DNA of 7,252 nucleotides, from assembly GCA_025353525.1 (NCBI GenBank), contig JANXOO010000686.1:1-7252 (forward strand), given 5' to 3'. The notes under the pieces were generated by a model. The model made no database searches. It was not told the DNA's origin and saw nothing but the letters and a program-made list of their open reading frames with translations. A program made the position numbers and the translations under genes. Position 1 is the stretch's first letter, and every line of letters begins with the position of its first letter. The DNA comes from Schlesneria sp. (GTDB taxonomy: Bacteria > Planctomycetota > Planctomycetia > Planctomycetales > Planctomycetaceae). Below, piece by piece: positions 1 through 6,252 of the stretch.

Positions 1-643
1 GCAAACGCAGTTTCTCACGCGCAAGTCCCTTGTCGCCTGGAGAAAAGACACTTTGATCGATCCCCCGGCGCACCAGATGCAGTTTGTCGATCGGAATTCC
101 ATCGGCAACCAGGACCTGCCTGATATTGTCCGAGACCGTGATAATTCCATCAGCCGCATGCAGAACATCCAAAGTCACTTTGCGTCGCGAGCCGCTTCGT
201 CCATTGACCAGGACATCGCTGCCACCCACCATGGTCACGGCAGGAACCCCGAATCGATGAGCGGCCTCTACGGCAACTTCGCCATCAGGATGAGTCCAGT
301 ACGAAAGAACGACATCAGGCCTGAATTCCTGAATCGTCCGATCCAGCACATTGCCGACGCTTCGCCGCATGAACTGGCCGTAACGGTCGCGAAACAGTTT
401 CGGGGTATAGTACCACGTCCGGTATTCTGCCTTGACGCCAGCGACTGCCTGAAACGACGAGTCATTCAAGCCTTTCGGCAGTTTCCCTTTCGCCCGTGCT
501 CGCCAGACATCGGCAAACGGGACGGGCGATACAACGCGCACTTCGTGCTCGCGAGCCAGACCGGCAATCATCGTGCGGTTGAACGTTCCCAGGCCAGGCT
601 GGATCGGGTTCGGCCACGCGTACGAAAAGAACAGAATTCGCAT
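1..643 (-). CDS. Family 4 glycosyltransferase, TuaC-like (3' end cut by window edge)
   Basis: The first 214 codons of a glycosyltransferase are visible; the C-terminal donor-binding half lies beyond the left edge. The start MRILFFSYAWPNPIQPGLGT is the usual GT-B opening: a beta strand, then a glycine-bearing loop facing the acceptor. Further signs are SYWTHPDG at residues 114-121, GGSDV at 140-144, VSDN at 170-173 and RRGID at 192-196, the last matching the NGID-type hinge before the second Rossmann domain. The THPDG plus GSDV pattern recalls TuaC-type enzymes of teichuronic acid and exopolysaccharide synthesis, which transfer a sugar from a nucleotide donor in the cytoplasm. The ATG is 5 bases past the stop of the GNAT gene, and AGGA at 655-658 lies inside that gene's last codons, so translation is probably coupled. 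Donor and acceptor sugars cannot be told. The family call is firm. Confidence 0.9.
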   Translation of the reverse strand, partial: MRILFFSYAWPNPIQPGLGTFNRTMIAGLAREHEVRVVSPVPFADVWRARAKGKLPKGLNDSSFQAVAGVKAEYRTWYYTPKLFRDRYGQFMRRSVGNVLDRTIQEFRPDVVLSYWTHPDGEVAVEAAHRFGVPAVTMVGGSDVLVNGRSGSRRKVTLDVLHAADGIITVSDNIRQVLVADGIPIDKLHLVRRGIDQSVFSPGDKGLAREKLRL

Positions 644-648
644 GGCAA

Positions 649-1941
649 TCACAGTCCTGACGTTTCAGCAGAATGTGGTTCGTTTTCTGCAGTCGTTGGC
701 ACGGTCAACTGTGCGGTTGTCGACGCTGTGCCCGGAACCGGGGTCGAAAGTTTGGCGTGATCGGCTCGCCCACCATATCGCAGCCACTGACGCGCTTTCG
801 TTGCTAAACCACTCGATTTCACGGCACGGCGTCCGAGTGATCGCAGGTTGCGACAGCCGTTCAGCCAGGCGAGCGACGCACCGGCTCGCCACGTCGGAGG
901 AACGAGCCAAATCGACTGACTGCGACTTTCCCGATTGCCAAATTGCCGCTTGTATTCAGCATCGCCACCACCAAAATCGAAACAACGGGGCAACGCATCC
1001 CGATAGAGATCTTCGACGATTTGCTGCAATGCCGTCACGCCCGGCGAATACGGACTGAATTCCGCACAATAGGCCACTTCTTCGTAGCGAAAGTAACCGT
1101 TGCGCTGGTGACAGAACGCGAACGCCGCCGGTTTGTCTGCGACCTTCAAGACGTAACTGCGCAGGAATCCGAGCTGCGCCAGTACCGTGAGACGTTGTAA
1201 CTCGGACTGATCGTTCCGGATTCGCAGGCCGAATTGGCGGGATTGCCAGCTTTGTTTCGAAATTTCGTGCGCGTCGATCAAAAACCCGGGAACCTGACTC
1301 GCGTCGGTAATCCGTTCGAGGTGAGTTTGTCCCATCCGTTTCAGATTGTTGCGGAAAGTACGCCGCGTACGCGGCGAGAATGTTTTCCAGTAGTCCTCTT
1401 CTTTGGCGGGTAAATCGATTCGCCAACGCGGCTGGGAATTGCGTGCGATGAACAATCGGCATCCGTGTGTCGCCACATCCTGAACGGCCTGAAAGAGTGG
1501 TGACTGTTCGTCCAGATCTTCGATCAGCAGAAAGTCCGCTCCGACGCTTGTGCAGTGTTTTGTTGCGACCGACAACAACGCCGATTGCGACTCGACCGAA
1601 TCGTCGACCGTCAGGAAACTCTCTCCTGAGAGACGAAGTCCCGACAAATTCCAGCCGGGGCCAAGACCGCCAACCTTACCCGTCCCAATACGTTTCGGGA
1701 TGAGAATGCCAAGTCCTTCGCAGTCATCACCACGGCCGGACTGCAACAGAACCGGCTTCAGCCCTGACTGGGTAAGTTCATTAATTTCGATTTGCGCATA
1801 GGTGGCATGCTGGAAGGGACTCGCAACCGGATTGCGGTCGAACATCGACTGCCATTCCGCATTCGACGTCCCGCCTGTCAGTGGAATCGCGCGCGCTGCA
1901 CCGCGACCGGTGACGGAGGCGGCGTTCTGAGCGGTCAACAT
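649..1941 (-). CDS. GNAT-fold acyltransferase, FemAB/CelD (BcsL) type
   Basis: This 430-residue protein fits the FemAB-like/CelD group with a BioF2-like (Acetyltransf_6) domain. The N-terminal part has the typical entry W30-QSMFDRNPVASPFQHATY, ending near residue 48. The core domain spans about 185-335: basic helix RTRRTFRNNLKRM (191-203), strands LRSYVLKVADKPAAFAFCH (260-278), and the signature FDFGGGDAEYKRQFG (321-335), whose D-G-YK-F pattern is typical of the family. Relatives move an acyl or aminoacyl group onto an amine in cell-wall or exopolysaccharide precursors; many sit in polysaccharide clusters without a known substrate. Residues 350-395 are basic, and the last 30 or so are a Thr/Ala/Ser-rich tail, probably disordered. 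The ATG is preceded by GGAAG (1951-1955) at 9 bases. It follows the CapK-like gene by 57 bases. No signal peptide or membrane segment is visible, so it should act in the cytoplasm. Confidence 0.86.
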   Translation of the reverse strand: MLTAQNAASVTGRGAARAIPLTGGTSNAEWQSMFDRNPVASPFQHATYAQIEINELTQSGLKPVLLQSGRGDDCEGLGILIPKRIGTGKVGGLGPGWNLSGLRLSGESFLTVDDSVESQSALLSVATKHCTSVGADFLLIEDLDEQSPLFQAVQDVATHGCRLFIARNSQPRWRIDLPAKEEDYWKTFSPRTRRTFRNNLKRMGQTHLERITDASQVPGFLIDAHEISKQSWQSRQFGLRIRNDQSELQRLTVLAQLGFLRSYVLKVADKPAAFAFCHQRNGYFRYEEVAYCAEFSPYSPGVTALQQIVEDLYRDALPRCFDFGGGDAEYKRQFGNRESRSQSIWLVPPTWRAGASLAWLNGCRNLRSLGRRAVKSSGLATKARQWLRYGGRADHAKLSTPVPGTASTTAQLTVPTTAENEPHSAETSGL

Positions 1942-1950
1942 AGTTCTGAA

Positions 1951-1955
1951 CTTCC
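1951..1955 (-). promoter_or_regulatory. Ribosome binding site of the GNAT acyltransferase gene
   Basis: GGAAG on the minus strand lies 9 bases before the ATG at 1941 and supports that start. The rest of the 57-base gap to the upstream gene (1942-1998) shows no clear hairpin or terminator, in keeping with read-through from the CapK-like gene. Confidence 0.6.
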
Positions 1956-1998
1956 GTAATTTATGGCAAACGATTCTTGAATACGACGACCGTCCGAT

Positions 1999-3345
1999 TC
2001 ATACAGCATGGACGACAACTTTAAGTTTTCCCGCGTGAGTCAGGGGAATGTCGTCGACGAACTGTAACTGCACGTCGACGGCCGTTCCCGTACATTTCCG
2101 AATTTCGTTCATCAGGTGGTCGCGGTCCGTCAACGTCAGATTGCCCCCTTCGGCCACCAGTTTCACCGTGATCAATTCCACTTTTTCCTGGACGACCTGA
2201 AAGCGTCGGATGGTGGGAAATTCCTTGATCAAATGAGGAAAGAACTCGCCAGGAATCTTTCGCCCGTCGGGCGTGTCGAGCGTATCGAGTTGCCGACCGA
2301 CAACCTGTTTCAGCAGCGGAAGCCCGCGACCGCACGAACACATCTCGAAACCCGCCACCGCGCGATCGCCGTTGACGTAGCGAATGAAAGGCATTCCGTA
2401 ATTGAACAGGTCGGTCACCACGACGTTTCCTTCCTGTCCGGCGGGGGTCGGTGATCCATCGTCATCGAGAACTTCGACGAGCAGATTTTCGAGACTTAGA
2501 TGAAGTCCGTGATGTTTTTCGCATTCGGCCCCGATCAGCATGAATTCACGTGATCCATACGTTTCAAAAATCGGTGCCTTAAAGATTTGCTCGATCAATT
2601 CCCGCTGAAACCCGTGCAATTTCTCGGCACCCACGATGATCGATCGGGGCGATACGGGCGTCAGCCCTTCGCTCTGGATGAACCGGGCGAACTCGTAAAG
2701 CGGATTGGTGTAGGCAACAATCACATCAGCCCGATAACGATTCATTCGTTCGAAATGTTGCCTCATTTTGTCGGGCGTGAATTCAAAACAGCTCAGAATC
2801 AGATGGTTGTCGAAGCGGTGATGCAGGTCCATCTTGAACCGCTTCCACGTGGGGATGTTTCCGACGGGAGTTCCCCAAACGTAAAGTTGCCGGGTACCTG
2901 GTGCACCACCCGCCCAGTTGTATCCGCGCCACATCATCGCTGTGCGACGATCGTTGCTTCCGCTGTCGAGGTCGAATTGCAACGGCTCGCCACTCGATCC
3001 GCCCGTCGCCTTGGTCATGCGATGGATCTCCGTCGTCGTTCGCATCTTCAGTCGATGCTGACGGATCGTGTCTCGACCGATCAACGGCCAGCGTGTGAAG
3101 TCGCTCAACGACTGACACGCTTCCGCGTCAAGTCCCAACCCCTGCCATGTTTCACCGTAATACGGGCAAGTCGCGGTGGCGTGTGCGAGCAATTGTCGAA
3201 GAGATGTCAGCTGGAATTCTTCCAGTTGCTGACGACTCCACCACTGAGACTCTTCTGCACGCTTCCAGTGCGCGACAGTACTGCGTCCTTTAACGATCCG
3301 GTCGAAGAACGGGAGTAGCAGATGCCGGTAAAGTTTGTCGTACAT
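1999..3345 (-). CDS. CapK/PaaK-like adenylate-forming enzyme (phenylacetate-CoA ligase family)
   Basis: This 448-residue protein belongs to the CapK/PaaK (COG1541) branch of adenylate-forming enzymes, which activate a carboxylic acid with ATP to an acyl-AMP and usually pass it to CoA. The ATP loop TKATGGSSGEPL is at residues 111-122, the adenine-side motif YGSRE at 263-267, and RYVNGD, with the ribose-binding aspartate, at 322-327. C-S-C-G-R-G-L-P (336-343) is the usual CapK cysteine motif, and the C-terminal lysine K440 in AGKLK is the likely catalytic lysine of the small lid domain. Length is normal for the family. Homologues sit in capsule and exopolysaccharide clusters, mostly with unknown substrate; phenylacetate is unlikely here, since no phenylacetate pathway genes are seen. 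The ATG at 3345 was chosen over an in-frame TTG at 3354 because AAAGAGA lies 9 bases before the ATG but abuts the TTG. It may supply the GNAT protein encoded next. Confidence 0.88.
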   Translation of the reverse strand: MYDKLYRHLLLPFFDRIVKGRSTVAHWKRAEESQWWSRQQLEEFQLTSLRQLLAHATATCPYYGETWQGLGLDAEACQSLSDFTRWPLIGRDTIRQHRLKMRTTTEIHRMTKATGGSSGEPLQFDLDSGSNDRRTAMMWRGYNWAGGAPGTRQLYVWGTPVGNIPTWKRFKMDLHHRFDNHLILSCFEFTPDKMRQHFERMNRYRADVIVAYTNPLYEFARFIQSEGLTPVSPRSIIVGAEKLHGFQRELIEQIFKAPIFETYGSREFMLIGAECEKHHGLHLSLENLLVEVLDDDGSPTPAGQEGNVVVTDLFNYGMPFIRYVNGDRAVAGFEMCSCGRGLPLLKQVVGRQLDTLDTPDGRKIPGEFFPHLIKEFPTIRRFQVVQEKVELITVKLVAEGGNLTLTDRDHLMNEIRKCTGTAVDVQLQFVDDIPLTHAGKLKVVVHAV

Positions 3346-3354
3346 ATTGTTCAA

Positions 3355-3361
3355 TCTCTTT
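3355..3361 (-). promoter_or_regulatory. Ribosome binding site deciding the CapK-like start
   Basis: AAAGAGA on the minus strand is 9 bases from the ATG at 3345 but directly touches an alternative in-frame TTG at 3354. The spacing favours the ATG. It is a modest match to the anti-Shine-Dalgarno sequence. Confidence 0.5.
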
Positions 3362-3396
3362 CAGGACAAAGCCACGTCCACGATTCGGGATGCGGG

Positions 3397-3415
3397 CGAC
3401 ACTCGCACGGTGTCG
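3397..3415 (-). other. Small stem-loop just after the glycosyltransferase stop
   Basis: CGACAC and GTGTCG form a perfect 6-base-pair stem around a 7-base loop, starting immediately after the TGA of the glycosyltransferase gene in its mRNA. No run of U follows, so it is not a convincing intrinsic terminator. It could slow 3' decay or tune expression between the two genes, or be chance. The rest of the 70-base gap (3346-3415) holds only the next ribosome binding site. Confidence 0.3.
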
Positions 3416-4561
3416 TCAGGTTCGGTCCCTGTGACGTTTTGTACGGTGCAATTCCTGGTAAAGTCGTTCGTAGTCACGTGCCATGCGGTGGACATCGAAA
3501 TTGCGGACGACTCGTTCCCGCCCTGCTGTTCCCAGGGCTTGCCACTGAGACTGGTTGCGACACATCGAGACAATGGCTTTTGCCATCGCCGCAGGATCGC
3601 CCGCAGGGACGAGGAGGCCCGTTTCGTCCTGAATGACGATTTCCGGATTGCCCCCGACTGCCGTGGCCACGACCGGAAGCCCGACTGCCATCGCTTCGAG
3701 AAGCGTCAGCGAGATCCCTTCGGTCAGCGACGAACTGACGAAGAAACCTGCGTCCCGCAACAAGGCGGGGACATCTGTCCGTTCGCCTGGGAAATCGACG
3801 GAACCGGTGATCTGCAATTCACTGGCAAGCCGGACCAAACCTGCCCGTTCAGGACCGTCACCGACAATCGTCAACCGGAATTTGGGAATCTGAGCGACGA
3901 CTTGCGGAATCGCGCGCAGCAGTGTTGGAAAATCTTTTTCTGCCGAAAGACGAGCGACCGAGATGGCAACAGGCCGCGGTGCCGGACCTGCAAACGAAAA
4001 ATCCGACAAGTCGATCCCGTTCCAGATGCGTTGAACTTTTTTCGGAGCGATCCGGTCGACTTCAATGCAAAGGTTGGCCGCGTCGTCCGAGACCGCCACG
4101 ATGCGATCAACCAGACGGCTGGCCCATCGAAACTGCGTTCGAGACTTCCAGCCGTGCCCGGCGCGCTGCCCGTGTCGCGTGTTAATGACGACGGGAACAC
4201 CCGCCAGTCGTGCCGCGACACTGGCGTAGAGATGCGGATACGTATTGTGGGTATGGATAACGTCAAAACCCTGTTCAGCAAACAATCGGCGCATTTGTCC
4301 GATTTGCCCCAACCGACCGGCAGGCTTCAACTGGTGTACGATTCCCCCAGCATCACGAATTTCATCGGCGAACCGACCGACCTCGCGAATCGCAAGAAAT
4401 TCCGGCATACAGGCTGTGCGATCATGGTGCCGGGAAAGATCGGCGAGGATCCGTTCGAGTCCCCCCGTTTTCAGTGTCAGGCTGACATGACAGACGCGCA
4501 GTGGCGTTGTCGTACCGGAAACAAGTTGTTTTGGCATCGATTCGCGTTCGACTATGGACAT
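3416..4561 (-). CDS. Family 4 glycosyltransferase (GT-B fold)
   Basis: This is a complete 381-residue GT4 enzyme, normal length for the family, transferring a sugar from a nucleotide donor with retention of configuration. The N-terminal acceptor domain shows RVCHVSLTLKTGGLERI at residues 22-38, with the GGLE glycine loop, and FDVIHTHN at 99-106. The hinge has NGID (181-184), and the C-terminal donor domain has SVARLSAEKDFPTLLRA (201-217), IVGDGPE (232-238) and the EX7E motif with E281 and E289 in SLTEGISLTLLEAMA, followed by GLPVVAT. There is no signal peptide; it is cytoplasmic or peripheral to the inner membrane. The frame stays open upstream to 4810, but that stretch overlaps the membrane-protein gene and lacks family features; ATG 4561 has AAGGA 8 bases upstream and gives the usual N-terminus. 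It follows the ligase-like gene by 32 bases. Sugar specificity is unknown. Confidence 0.93.
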   Translation of the reverse strand: MSIVERESMPKQLVSGTTTPLRVCHVSLTLKTGGLERILADLSRHHDRTACMPEFLAIREVGRFADEIRDAGGIVHQLKPAGRLGQIGQMRRLFAEQGFDVIHTHNTYPHLYASVAARLAGVPVVINTRHGQRAGHGWKSRTQFRWASRLVDRIVAVSDDAANLCIEVDRIAPKKVQRIWNGIDLSDFSFAGPAPRPVAISVARLSAEKDFPTLLRAIPQVVAQIPKFRLTIVGDGPERAGLVRLASELQITGSVDFPGERTDVPALLRDAGFFVSSSLTEGISLTLLEAMAVGLPVVATAVGGNPEIVIQDETGLLVPAGDPAAMAKAIVSMCRNQSQWQALGTAGRERVVRNFDVHRMARDYERLYQELHRTKRHRDRT

Positions 4562-4569
4562 CGCCAAAT

Positions 4570-4574
4570 TCCTT
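4570..4574 (-). promoter_or_regulatory. Ribosome binding site deciding the glycosyltransferase start
   Basis: AAGGA on the minus strand lies 8 bases before ATG 4561, the best-placed site in the operon. It settles the start against the longer open frame reaching back to 4810. Confidence 0.75.
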
Positions 4575-4593
4575 TCAAAGTAACGGATCAAGC

Positions 4594-5922
4594 CTATCGA
4601 GACATCAACGCGGTGAAGCCATACAATCCGGCAAACGCGCACGCACTGGCCGAATACAACCGAAACAAGTATCCCCGATTCCAGATCACAAGCGGTTCGC
4701 CCGATCGGGTGTGGATCCAGACGAGGTTCAGGTAAGCCGCGCAAATACCAAGCACAAGATACATCGGCACGACGTAACAGCGGGACAGTGAAAAGAGGGC
4801 CACGCCCCAACCGACCAGCAGCGCAACGACAACAGGCTTCATCCGCAGCAATTCCCTGTTCGGAATCGTCTCGGGCATGCGGGCCATTCGATACAATTGC
4901 AAACCGGCGAAAAAGAAGCAGCCAAAATACATCGTCCCGCCGATGATCCCCAGTTCGACATAGGCATGGATATATGAATTGTGCGCGACAAGTCCGACCA
5001 CGTCGGAATAGTTACTTTGCCCGATGCCGAAAAAGAGATCGGGCGATTTCAATGCTTCAAACCCTTCTTTCCACAGCATGAACCGGTCGTGTCCCGTCCC
5101 GTCTTCCAGATCGACTTCCGTCTGGCGGCCCCCGATCAGCGGCAACAGGCAGATCCCGAGTGTTCCCGCCAGTATCGCGGGCTTTCCGCCGAAGCGGGCG
5201 GCAACGTAAGTCAGACAGGTCACGCCGCATGCCAGCAGTCCGCCGCGCGATCGGGTACATAGAAGTCCGACAAATAAAATGCCAAGCGGGATGAGCCAGG
5301 TGAATCGCAGGCCGCCGCCGGTTTCGTCGGTCAGAAAATAGACGCACAGAATCCCGGTGATGGCAATGATCGCCGCCAGATCGTTAGGGTCCTGGAAAAT
5401 TCCCGTCCCGCGCATGCGCAAGACCGTGACGACTTCGTCTTCGTCGGTGACGCCGTCAAAATCATCCAGATGCTGAATGAATTCAAAGTCAAATATTTCG
5501 AAATAGTCGAGAACGCACAGGGCGACCATCGTCGTCGCACAGACGGCAACGGTCAGCATCAGCCCCTTCATTCGCGACGGAGAATTGACGACGGTGACAA
5601 GCAATCCGTAGTAAATAAGTGTTTTCAAAAACAGTGTCGCACTGTCGATCGCACCCGAAATAAAAATGTGCTGCAAATGCGATATGATGATCGCCAACAA
5701 CATCCCCATCGCACACAATGTGATCGGTTGACGCTTCAGATAATACCACTGAAAATGCCCTTCGACCGATTGAAACGTCAGGGCAAACGTCGACAGAATC
5801 AGAACTTCGTAGATCGGCCAACCACTCAGGAATTCGAACAGTTCAGCCGGGCGCAGAAACAGCGTCGCAGTTGTCAGCAGAAACAACGCGTAAGCAACGA
5901 CGGCGATCGACTTGTTTTGCAT
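4594..5922 (-). CDS. O-antigen ligase/polymerase-like membrane protein (Wzy_C family)
   Basis: This 442-residue protein has about twelve hydrophobic segments, for example near residues 5-23, 68-88, 119-137, 208-222, 247-264, 323-342 and 384-402. It fits the WaaL/Wzy type of inner-membrane enzyme that joins lipid-linked glycans outside the cytoplasm. Family signs are GTGIFQDPNDLA (172-183), SRGG (225-228), and a large external loop, about 265-320, with R280 before W284, then FFGIGQ (297-302) and AHNSYIHAYVELGIIGG (313-329). H314 corresponds to the conserved histidine, and R226 or R280 could be functional arginines. A second external loop is strikingly acidic (DDFDGVTDEDE, 153-163). Ligase and polymerase cannot be told apart by sequence. 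The start is preceded by AGGG only 3 bases away, a short spacing, but no better start is nearby. It is probably the first gene of the glycan operon. Confidence 0.88.
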   Translation of the reverse strand: MQNKSIAVVAYALFLLTTATLFLRPAELFEFLSGWPIYEVLILSTFALTFQSVEGHFQWYYLKRQPITLCAMGMLLAIIISHLQHIFISGAIDSATLFLKTLIYYGLLVTVVNSPSRMKGLMLTVAVCATTMVALCVLDYFEIFDFEFIQHLDDFDGVTDEDEVVTVLRMRGTGIFQDPNDLAAIIAITGILCVYFLTDETGGGLRFTWLIPLGILFVGLLCTRSRGGLLACGVTCLTYVAARFGGKPAILAGTLGICLLPLIGGRQTEVDLEDGTGHDRFMLWKEGFEALKSPDLFFGIGQSNYSDVVGLVAHNSYIHAYVELGIIGGTMYFGCFFFAGLQLYRMARMPETIPNRELLRMKPVVVALLVGWGVALFSLSRCYVVPMYLVLGICAAYLNLVWIHTRSGEPLVIWNRGYLFRLYSASACAFAGLYGFTALMSR

Positions 5923-6065
5923 TTTCCCTGCTCGCGAAGTCTGGCGACGAGTGAACCGATCGTTTGACCTGAAGGCGGACGGCCCACCGGCGGGTCAGAC
6001 ACCATGACAATCCAGCAACCTGCTGAAGCGCATGTGTCCAGAAGGCAACATAGGTCAAGGTCGAA

Positions 6066-6080
6066 TGTTTCGCGGAAACA
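6066..6080. repeat. Short inverted repeat TGTTTC-GCG-GAAACA
   Basis: Perfect 6-base arms flank a 3-base centre. The symmetry suits a dimeric DNA-binding regulator or a tiny hairpin. It lies about 145 bases before the membrane-protein start, upstream of the glycan operon. It may be chance. Confidence 0.35.
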
Positions 6081-6089
6081 ACCATTTGA

Positions 6090-6135
6090 TCGCTTGCGAA
6101 GTTTTTTCCGATGTGGCTGTTTCTGCCGCAAGCGA
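6090..6135. repeat. 9-base inverted repeat TCGCTTGCG / CGCAAGCGA
   Basis: Arms 6090-6098 and 6127-6135 are perfect reverse complements with a 28-base spacer. The left arm continues to TCGCTTGCGA, which is itself symmetric. No T-run follows on either strand, so it is not an intrinsic terminator. Possible roles are a paired operator or a structured leader of a divergent transcript. Confidence 0.4.
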
Positions 6136-6160
6136 CGATTGTTCCGGCTGCGCCAACTGG

Positions 6161-6185
6161 TACGATTGTGACGATCCTGAGTTCC
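6161..6185 (-). promoter_or_regulatory. Possible ECF-type promoter facing the glycan operon
   Basis: On the minus strand GGAAC (6185-6181) is followed after 16 bases by CGTA (6164-6161), a layout used by several ECF sigma factors. Transcription would start near 6154, leaving a leader of about 230 bases before the membrane-protein gene. The -35 lacks the TT extension seen in the sigma promoter and the -10 differs (CGTA against CGTC), so this is a weak call. Confidence 0.3.
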
Positions 6186-6210
6186 GGCAGGTGGCCATGT
6201 CGATTTGCCG

Positions 6211-6240
6211 GGAACTTTTTTAGAGCGATGTGCGTCTCAG
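6211..6240 (+). promoter_or_regulatory. ECF-type promoter of the sigma factor gene (autoregulatory)
   Basis: GGAACTT at 6211-6217 is a full match to the RpoE-type -35 element. CGTCTCA at 6233-6239 fits the ECF -10, with 17 bases between GGAAC and CGTC. The expected start of transcription, about 6244-6247, is only 6-9 bases before the GTG at 6253, so the message would be nearly leaderless; this agrees with the lack of a Shine-Dalgarno sequence there. Autoregulation by the encoded sigma factor is typical of this class and is inferred here. Confidence 0.62.
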
Positions 6241-6252
6241 TTTGTGTTGATC

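Larger units (their letters stand above)
5923..6252. other. Divergent intergenic region between glycan operon and sigma factor
   Basis: These 330 bases contain no supportable gene. They must carry the start signals of both divergent units. Visible elements are an ECF-type promoter for the sigma gene (6211-6240), a weaker ECF-like match towards the glycan operon (6161-6185), an imperfect inverted repeat joining the two -35 elements, and two more inverted repeats (6066-6080 and 6090-6135). No good housekeeping promoter was recognised on the minus strand; TTGACC near 6055-6050 lacks a fitting -10. The stretch 5923-6050 shows only a near-palindrome CCCACCGGCGGG around 5984-5995. Confidence 0.7.

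Noticed and set aside
53..760. Plus-strand open frame of 235 codons at the left edge
   Set aside because: It lies opposite the partial TuaC-like glycosyltransferase, whose minus-strand reading frame is uninterrupted and shows conserved motifs. The plus-strand protein resembles nothing.
2587..3318. Plus-strand open frame of 243 codons opposite the CapK-like gene
   Set aside because: It is antisense to a gene carrying complete adenylation motifs and has no recognisable features of its own.
3346..3354. TTG start for the CapK-like gene at 3354
   Set aside because: The purine-rich ribosome binding site touches this TTG, leaving no spacer; the ATG three codons on has a 9-base spacer.
3335..4735. 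Long plus-strand open frame of 466 codons opposite the glycosyltransferase
   Set aside because: It is antisense to a gene with full GT4 motifs, very rich in Arg, Asp and Pro with no recognisable domain, and also runs across the gene boundary into the neighbouring membrane-protein gene.
4562..4810. N-terminal extension of the GT4 enzyme to 4810
   Set aside because: The extra 83 residues overlap the last codons of the membrane-protein gene, precede the normal GT4 start, and a strong ribosome binding site marks ATG 4561.
6197..6223. Eight-codon leader frame MSICRELF with AGGTGG upstream
   Set aside because: It overlaps the -35 element of the sigma promoter, so it would not be on that transcript. 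Its size makes a chance occurrence likely.
6205..6252. Upstream TTG start of the sigma factor
   Set aside because: The added 16 residues do not resemble RpoE N-termini, and the TTG lies before the recognised ECF promoter.
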